Shown here in pieces: positions 44,570 to 64,000 of a stretch of DNA of 64,000 nt (positions are counted from its first letter, which is position 1; each line of letters starts with the position of its first letter). The DNA is from Rhea pennata (lineage: Eukaryota > Chordata > Aves > Rheiformes > Rheidae): assembly GCF_028389875.1 (NCBI RefSeq), contig NW_026907680.1, positions 620,001 to 684,000 of the forward strand, in the 5' to 3' direction. Both the position numbers and the translations under genes were made by a program. The notes under the pieces were generated by a model, which saw only the letters and a list, made by a program, of their open reading frames with translations, was not told where the DNA came from and did no database searches.

Positions 44570-46515
44570 GGCAGTGGAAGCCCCACTGCAAAAGAGAACG
44601 GCAGCCCCAGTGTCAGTAGCAAGCAGCGTGGCAGTGGCAGCGGGAGCCCCGGTGGCAGACAGAGCGGCAGCCCCAGTGTCAATGGCAGTGGCACTGGAAG
44701 CCCCACTGTCAGACCAAGCGGCAGCCCCAGTGTCAATGGCAGTGGCACTGGAAGCCCCACTGTAAGACACAGCGGCAGCCCCAGTGTCAATGGCAGTGGC
44801 ACTGGAAGCCCCACTGTAAGACACAGCGGCACCCCAGTGTCAATGGCAGGGGCACTGGAAACCCCACTGTCAAACACAGTGGCAGCCCCAGTTGCAGCCC
44901 CAGTGGCACTGGAAGCCCCACTGTCAGACCAAGTGGCAGCCCCAGTGGCAGTGCCGGACACAGCGGCAGCAGCCGTGGAAGCCCCAGTGGCAGACGCAGC
45001 AGCAGATCCACTGGCGGTGGCAGCGTCACTGGGAGCCCCAGTGGCGGGCACAGCGGCAGCCCAAGTGCCAGCGGCAAACACAGCGGCAGTGACAGTGGGA
45101 GCTGCAATGTTGGACACAGCGGGAAACCCGCTCGTAGCAGCAGTGGCAGCGGAAGCTCCAATTCTGGACTCAACAGCAGCCCCACTGGCAGTGGCAGCGG
45201 CACACGAAGACCCAGTGTCAGACAGAGCATCAACGGCAGTGGGAGCCCCAGGGGCAGCGGCAGTGGCCACAGCAGCAGCCACAACGGCAGCAGCAGCAGC
45301 AGCAGCAGCACTGCTTGTGAGCCACGCGAGCACCCAGGAAGTTCTCTGCAGCTGAATTAAACCAACTGCCCCAAGTCGGGTGGCTCTTGGCTGGGTGTGT
45401 GGTGAGCTCGTCCGTTTGCAGCGTGGGAGCTTTGGGGAGTCCTGAAGAGCAGAGCTGAGGAGTCAGGGCTCAGGGGCTGCTGCCAGGGCAGCTCTCCGCC
45501 GCGGTCGTGCTGTGGCTCTTTGGCTGCAGCTGCAGCTGCGGTGGCTGTGGCCTAGGGGTGTGCTGCGTCTTGTTGGTGCTGGGGAGAGGCATGGAGAGGG
45601 CCGTGCCATGGCCAACGCATGTCCTGGGTTCAAGGGGCCTGTGGGGAGAGGAGGAAAAAGCTGCTGTACACCTCTGAGGGGAGGAAGTGCTTGAGCCTGG
45701 GCCCCCCTTGCTGGGGCCCAGTGCTGGCTGCGTGGTGGCAGGGAACTGCCAGCTCTTGTGTGTGTCTTGGGTGCCCTTGAGTGCTGGGCTTTTGTGGGCG
45801 TGAGGGGAAGAAGGCGGGTGCCCAGGGCCAGAAGGGGAAGCGGCCACCCCGGAGGCTTGGTGCCAGCAGAGACCATGGCCACCTGGGCTGTAGCACCCGG
45901 GAACTAGTGGAGTTGCAGAGCCTGAGGGCAGGTAGGAAGGAGAGCAGCAGAGCCCAGAGGCTGGCCTTGAGGTGAGCAGGCTTCCCCTTCTGCAGAGACC
46001 TGCTAGGGGGATGCCAGGGGAGGCAGCTCAGAAGGGCAAAGGAGCTCAGGAAAGCTGGCAGGCCTTTAAGCTGCTGAAGGAGAGCCTCCTCCAAGTGCCA
46101 CGCTGCTCCACCTTGACACTCCAGCAAGCCCAAGTCAGGGCAAAGCCTGCGGCCCCTCACTAGCAATGGCGATTCTGGAGGACCAGGCTTCATCGTTCCA
46201 TCTGGTGCGTGCGCATCTGCAAATGCAGGAGCTTTGCTTGAGAGCCTGCTCAGGGAGACTTTCATCAGCACTACATGAGCATTGAGTCCCCTTCTCTCTG
46301 CAGACTGACAAGCCTCGGTAAGGATCCGCACCTCAGACCAGCTTCTAGCCTCTTTGTCCTCCACGCATTTTCCATTACCCCCACAGCAGGAGCTGCGAGA
46401 GAAAGCGCCCATCACAGAATCATCGAAGGGTGGAGGTTGGAAGGGGCCTCTGGAGATCATCTCGTCCAACCCCCCCTGCTCAAGCAGGGTCACCTACAGC
46501 ACACTGCACAGAGTG
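44570..46515 (+). repeat. Inverted copy of Ser-rich exon and its 3' flank
   Basis: This is the reverse complement of about 13305-15000. The Ser-rich frame (plus strand here) has lost its 5' end and acceptor. Extra copies of a GSPSVNGSGTGSPTVR repeat are present, and a one-base loss near 44829-44835 breaks the frame. The far end stops inside the CR1 tail at about 46515, beside the TMEM209 upstream region. Confidence 0.82.
46411..46515 (-). mobile_element. CR1 LINE tail fragment
   Basis: About 105 bases of CR1 3' end starting ATCACAGAATCATCGAAGG. It is the mirror of the end of 12972-13405 and was carried along with the inverted duplication. Confidence 0.8.
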
Positions 46516-46989
46516 GCCAAGCGTTAGACACTGTGTTTATCGATAACTGTGCAGTCTAGGCTTGTAGTTAATCTCCTTTTTTAGGCTTTCTTACTTTCAG
46601 GTTGGTGCTTGGGATCTGAGGCAAAGGCAGGAAGGGTTTTGGAGCAGCTGAGGTTGTCCGCTGGCCCGCGCTCACAGAGCGGTCTGCTGTAACTCGTTGT
46701 GCTCCCTTTCAGCCGCCAGCGGTGCTTTTATTCCTCCCTGCTCCTCGTGGTGAGGTTTGCAGGCAGGAGCAACACGTTTGGCCAGGCTCTGGCGTGGGGC
46801 AGCCGGGGGGTGTGCCCGCACGCGGCCGTAGTGGGAGCCGAGCAGGGGAAGGGTACGGCCGGGTGTGGGCACGGCCGGTGGCGGCCAAGGCGGGCGGCAG
46901 GGCGCGGGGGGCGTCGCGGCCGACGCGCTGGGGCCGCCATGGTGCCTGGGGCCGCTTGCGGCCGGGTCGGGCAGGCGCCATCGGCCGAG

Positions 46990-47150
46990 CGTCCGGGGCG
47001 GCTGCGCGAGCGTCTCCCTGGCAACGGCGTCCGGCTGGGATCGGCGTTCCCCTGGCAATGGCATCCCCCTGGCAACGGCATCCGGCTGGGATCGGCGTTC
47101 CCCTGGCAATGGCATCCCCCTGGCAACGGCGTCCCCGCCCCCGCAGAACT
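46990..47150. repeat. Short GC-rich tandem repeat, 51-bp period
   Basis: Two copies of a unit containing tcggcgttcccctggcaatg (47041 and 47092) lie upstream of the first promoter copy, with partial copies on each side. Confidence 0.75.
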
Positions 47151-48110
47151 GCCTACGGTGACGTCACGGGTCCGCGCGACCAATCGTTGGAGGTGGCTGC
47201 GGTGAGGGCGGCTGCGGTGAGGGCGGCAGGCGGAGCCTGGGCCTGGGGCGGGGCCTGGGCGCCCTCGGGGGCGGAGCGGAGCGGAGCGGCGGTGTCGCCG
47301 CCCTCCCGGGGCGCCTGCTGGTTGCGGGGCCGAGTCTGCTTGTGGTCGGCGGGGTTTGGCTGCGGGGGAGCCGGGGCGTGCGCGCTCAGGGCCTGTCAGC
47401 GAGGCCTGGGAGCGCGGCGGGCCGCTGGCAGGTGACAAGTGTCCGTGCGTGTCGTGGTGTGTGCCAGAGTGGGGGGGGTGTGGGGAAGGGTCTAGGGTGG
47501 TGGAGGTGGGAGAGGGCTGTGCGTGTGAAATCCTGTCATTTCAGTCAAACCGCGTGTTCTCTGAGGTAACTCTTGTATGTTTGTGTTCAGCGACGAAGTA
47601 GCTGAGAGGTTTTGAAGCCTGTGGCCGGGGGAGGCGTGGCAGTTTCCTGCGCTGATGGGAGGAGCAGGGAAAGTGGCCAGTGTTACTGCTGTTGTGTGCG
47701 GCATTTTGTGGTGTAAAGGCGGGGGGGTGTGCGGAGGGTCTGGAGACGGACACGGGCGGGGGTTTTCAGTAGGAAAGCGGCCGGGCTGTGCACGGGCGAA
47801 CGTTGTTTTTCAAAAGCGGAGTCGTCTCCCCCGCCCCCCTCCCCCCCCGCTGTTAACGGCATCTCCCCGGCAACGGCGTTCCCCCCCGCCCCGCCTCCCC
47901 CCGCAGAACTGATTCCGGTGACGTCACGTCCGCGCGACCAATCGTTGGAGGCGGCTGCGGTGGGGGCGGCGGGCGGGGCCTGGGCCTGGGCCTGGGCCGC
48001 GGCGCCCTCGGGGGCGGAGCGGAGCGGAGCGGCGGTGTCGCTGCCGACTCAGGGCCTGGCAGCGAGGCCTGGGAGTGCGGCGGGCTGCCGGCGGGTGACA
48101 AGCGCGCCCG
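47130..48110 (+). promoter_or_regulatory. TMEM209 CpG-island promoter, duplicated
   Basis: Two copies of the same promoter block are present. Each has a full CRE palindrome TGACGTCA (47159-47166 and 47919-47926), then a CCAAT box (47180-47184 and 47938-47942), then ggagcggagcggcggtgtcg. There is no TATA box. The non-coding first exon should start in one or both copies and splice to 48713. Downstream text (cattttgtggtgtaaag) is also repeated, at about 47703 and 48191. Confidence 0.75.
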
Positions 48111-48111
48111 C

Positions 48112-48133
48112 GTGTGTGTGTGTGTGTGTGTGT
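48112..48133. repeat. (GT)n microsatellite
   Basis: About eleven GT steps, just after the second promoter copy. Confidence 0.9.
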
Positions 48134-48661
48134 GGCATGGTGTGTGCTAGAGTGATGAGAGGAGTAGAATATGCAGGAAGCGTTATTTCTGTTACATAGG
48201 GCATTTTGTGGTGTAAAGGGGGGAGGGTGTGGGGAGGGTACAGAGCTGTCCTGAGCTGACAGAAGGAGATAGGTGGGTGTTTTCAGTAGGAAAACTGCCA
48301 GGTTGTGCAAGATGTTTTCTTGGTCTGTTTTCCTTGCTTGGAGAAGGCAGTGTTGCCTCAGCATTCCGAAAAATGCTATTTCTCAAAAACGCTGTTGGAA
48401 TCTGGCTCTCTTTTCTGTCCTCTGTACCTCAGTGGAGAAAATGGAAACTGTTTCACTGTGAAGAGGTGACAGTGCTTATGCAGTTTATAAGAGGAATATT
48501 GTTTGGGGTTTTTTGTTTTTGTTTTTTGTTTTTTGTTTTTAAACCACTGAAGCTCATTCTTAACACTACACACGATTTGGTACCTCAATGTGAAGTCCTT
48601 TTATGTAATTTCTTTTTGCTTTTTTACTTTTTTAAAGGTCTTGTACAGAGTGAGAATCTAA

Positions 48662-60727
<12,066 letters not shown>

Positions 60728-62129
60728 CATCTCTAGCAGGACTGCAGCTCAGAAGAACGATCCTGCTTCTCCGACAAGACGAACTGAGCAGCATCGTTTC
60801 ACTTGTTGCCTTGAATATGGACTATGAAATGGGATAATTTAAACTCTGCTTTATGGACAGAGGGGAAATGTTTGTAATTTCTGTACAGTTTTGGGGAGGA
60901 TACTCTGTAAAACGTTGTATTGTTTTTTACTGATGAAATGTATCTAAACAGGAACTCCAGGCAGGTCTTTTCTATTTGGCTCCTCACCTTAACAAATCGT
61001 ATTTAAACCCCCCTTGCTATTTCTGTTGCATTTACTCTTCAAGCACTCTAAAGAGCTTAACTGCCCGCAGGGCTCAGCAATGAACCCGCGCTTGCCGCGT
61101 TTGAGGGTGGAATGCAGCAGCGCAGCTGGGACGTGTCTCCCGCAGTTGTACCCAGCCGCTCGCTGGCGAGCAGTCCCTTGAAAAGACAGTTACTGCAACG
61201 CGGCCAACTGCCGGATTCACAAGATCCAAGAGATTCCAGACGGGCATAACAGGCGCCAAGTTAGCGCTTACACTGATTTTTGGTTAATTTAATTACATGC
61301 GATCTGAAAGGACGTTGTCTTTTATCCCTGCTCATTGGAATAATTGGATTTTGTGACCTCTCTGGATGCTTCAGGTGTCTCCACCGCAGATATAAGGGAA
61401 AGAGAAAAATTTTTGACTTGCTGGTTTCAGTAGGTATTTTTAAAATAGATTTAAAACAAAACAAAATAACCATACCATTCAAATGTGACCATCTTACGAG
61501 ACAGAAGATGTTGTGGGTGATTGAGTACGACTAGAACGTTACCCTGCCTTTGCTTTTTAATTTTTTAAAAATTCTTTTATTTCTCACATTAGCTTTTCTG
61601 CTAGCAGCTCCTTACTTTTAGGGCCTTGCAGACTGGCCTGTGGCTTCAGCATCCCTGCATGAAACCAGAGTGGATACACCTGCGTGGGCTCATCCCAGGA
61701 ACTTCGGGGAACATCCCGAAGTTCCTGCTGCCTCGCCAGAGCGTGCCCAGAAATGGCTTTTTTCTCTTTTTTTCTCCTGGGGGCGAGCGGCCGCCGCCTG
61801 GCCAGAGCCTCTGGCTTCTCCGGAACGAGTCAAGCTCTGGGGCCGCCGGCCAAGCTGCGGTTCCCGTTGCAGTGACGGTCTCAAAGCTCGGGCAGCAGTG
61901 GAACGTCCCCGCTGCGGAACAACGCCTGCGCGAGCGTCTCACCACGCCTGCACGTGCCGCCGTTCCCCTTCTGCGGAATTGGCTTTTGGGGGAAAACACT
62001 TGCCTTTGTTTCAAAGAGCAGGCCCTGCTTTTAAAGGGGGGGAAGCCATTGCAAATTCAGGCAAATCGAAAAGGGGGTTAGAAGTTGATGTGGTTTATTT
62101 TTTTAAACAGAGGGGTAAAACTGCGATAC
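60728..62129 (+). other. TMEM209 3' UTR and downstream flank (copy 2)
   Basis: Same as 1309-2710, with differences at 61314 and 61921. It includes the CpG-rich block at about 61644-62069. No gene recognised beyond the 3' UTR. Confidence 0.5.
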
Positions 62130-62683
62130 TGTTGTCCCAAAATCTGGGTTCTGTTACCCGATGTGCAAGCAACCAATAGACACACAGGGTCGAGGTATTT
62201 GTTTATTTCATTTCTGCGCAGAGATGGGGGCTAGGTGGTAAATCCACAAAGCTAGCACACCTCCTCCCCCTCCCATTCTTGATTTACACACGCTTTCCAG
62301 GGAGTATTTTATACAAATCTTTCTATTGGTTACAGTTTCGTTAACTCAGGTAATTGCTCTGCGCTTGTGCTTTCACATTCTTGTTAATTAGCATAGGAAG
62401 CGAAGAAGAGGCGGTAATATCATTATCATGTCATTTCCATCTCATTATTCATTTAGGGGTGTGAAATTTAGTATGTTAATAAGCCTTAATGAACCTAAGG
62501 TCACTTCTGGGATATTCTGCTGTTTTTGTCTTACCTACCCCTCGCAATCTTCACAGCGCTGTGGTTTCATGAAGGTTATTTAGCTGTAGCTGGTTATCCT
62601 TTGCAGTACTGTTTTTCTCTCTCCCTTGTCCTTGAGTCCTGTTAACTATTTGCAAGGTTTTTTCTCACAGTATTTCTCTAGCA
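62130..62683 (-). repeat. 3' LTR of second retrovirus copy
   Basis: Copy of 2711-3264, with one difference seen (62270). The junction with TMEM209 flank (gatac then tgttgtccc) is the same in both copies, so the retroviral junction predates the 59-kb duplication. Confidence 0.9.
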
Positions 62684-63132
62684 ATTCCCCCCTCTGAGAC
62701 TTGTTAATATCACTTATCTAGCAAGTCTCATTTAAACAACTTCAATTATTCTTACATGGATGTTAAGTTAATTCTAAGTATTTCCCATGGCATGGGTAAT
62801 CCAGGAGATTTGGGGAATAGAGAAGCAAATAGTAATATCTGAGTCACTTTTTCTGAAGGCCCGTATAAGCTACAAAATCAGGTTAGCTGTACCAATGAGC
62901 GTGCATAACAAAGTTAACAATGTCCTCATTTTCCATCTTAACTCTATAGCAAACAAATTAAATTAAACAAATCAATATTCTTGTAAATCAGCTCTATCTA
63001 TAATTAACAATACTATCAGAATGCAAAATAACACCTAGTAACACTTAAGAGCACTCTATTTCCATATAAAAGAGTTCAATTTTCCAAGTGCAGTTCATCA
63101 CTTTTGTAACTTCTGTATTCTTCTCTTGGGAG

Positions 63133-64000
63133 CTATCTTGTGGGTGTGGCAGTCCACGAGTCATTCAAAGGTGCCTTCTGTATTCGGGAATAGTGGGTCC
63201 AGGAACTTATTCCCTCCACCTTTACTGCAGTAGGAGTTGTCAGAAGCACCAGGTAAGGTCCTTTCCACTTTTCTCTTAGTGGTTCTTCTTTCCATGTCCG
63301 AATATAAGCTAGATGCCCAGGCTTGAAGTCATGCACAGGGGAGTCCAATGGAAGGGGGGTACGTTGATTAAGGTACCTATGTAAAGATGTTAGTACCCGA
63401 GACAAAGACAATAAATACTCTCTCAACATTTCTTCCCCTCTTACATGCATTTGATCACTTCGTCCCCCTATTTCATTAATTGGGTAAGGTTTCCCGTAAA
63501 GTGTTTCAAAAGGGCTTACTCCCTCTTTTATTCTCAGGGTTATTCTTATTCTCATCAAGGCCATTGGTAATACATCTACCCATTTAAGATGGGTTTCCTG
63601 ACACAGTCTTGAAATATGTCTTTTAAGTGTTTGGTTCATTCTTTCTACCTTACCGCTAGACTGGAGTCTGCATGGAGTGTGTAATTCCCATTTCATCTGT
63701 AAAAATCTGGATGTTCCTTGAACCACCTCTGAAATAAAATGAGGTCCATTATCTGAGGATATACCTTCAGGAATCACAAATCGAGGAACTATCTCTTTTA
63801 GTAAAATCTTAATTACCTCTTTTGCATGATTGGTGGAGCATGGGAAGGCTTCTGGCCAACCAGAAAATGTATCTACCAAAACAAGTAAATATTTAAACCG
63901 ACCACATTTAGGCAATTCAGAGAAATCGATCTGCCAGTGTTCCCCTGGGGTTAATCCTCTTCTGAGATCTCCCATAGGTGGTTTCTTCTGAATTTTGGGA
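63133..64000 (-). pseudogene. Integrase of second retrovirus copy (cut by window end)
   Basis: Same as 3714-4581. The open frame continues past the window edge. The DNG and GKVERMN motifs are present as in the first copy. Confidence 0.88.

Noticed and set aside
42727..44619. 630-codon plus-strand open frame
   Set aside because: It is antisense to splice-supported exchanger exons and reflects high GC content.
46722..47435. 237-codon open frames on both strands in the CpG island
   Set aside because: They lie in the TMEM209 promoter and a short tandem repeat, with no conserved protein features.

Overview
The window is nuclear DNA of a bird. The evidence is CR1 LINE 3' ends with the typical ATTCTGTGAT-type tails, a complete spliced vertebrate TMEM209 gene, an env-less endogenous retrovirus, GC-rich minisatellites, and exons of a CCDC81-like HU-domain gene, a family known to be strongly expanded in birds. 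The species cannot be named. All gene models below come from reading splice sites and reading-frame phase by eye.

Layout: (1) 1-2710 is the 3' end of one TMEM209 copy and its downstream flank. (2) 2711-9393 is an endogenous retrovirus on the minus strand. (3) 9394-46515 is a rearranged, ampliconic block. It holds an inverted-repeat arm (9394 to about 12.9 kb), a spliced CCDC81-like gene on the minus strand (about 28.3 kb down to 14449), the matching arm (about 30.26-33.43 kb), two orphan CARD exons (34363-34991), a CpG/minisatellite block, an isolated decayed copy of the CCDC81-like 3' exons (36.2-38.7 kb), an inverted fragment of one array unit (39.94-40.75 kb), a truncated CAX-type cation/proton exchanger gene (40951-44146, minus) and an inverted copy of the serine-rich exon region (44.57-46.5 kb). 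(4) 46.9-48.3 kb is a CpG-island promoter that is itself duplicated. (5) 48713-60727 is a complete TMEM209 gene, 14 coding exons and 560 codons plus stop. (6) 62130-64000 is the start of a second copy of the same retrovirus.

Positions 1-4581 and 59420-64000 match with about three substitutions, so the window is slightly more than one period of a 59,419-bp tandem repeat, or of an assembly duplication of that size. Each period carries TMEM209, the retrovirus and the whole ampliconic block.

The most notable content is the CCDC81-like gene. HU-domain exons (27995 down to 26195) are followed by a roughly 1.6-kb tandem array. Each of four array units contributes an 86-bp exon and a second exon of 115-127 bp. 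The two splice into an in-frame phase 0-0 cassette. The array runs into a 294-bp acidic exon and a 711-bp serine-rich minisatellite exon. All array copies keep frame, while the two copies outside the array each have a one-base deletion in the same exon. This suggests a working protein whose length varies with cassette number.
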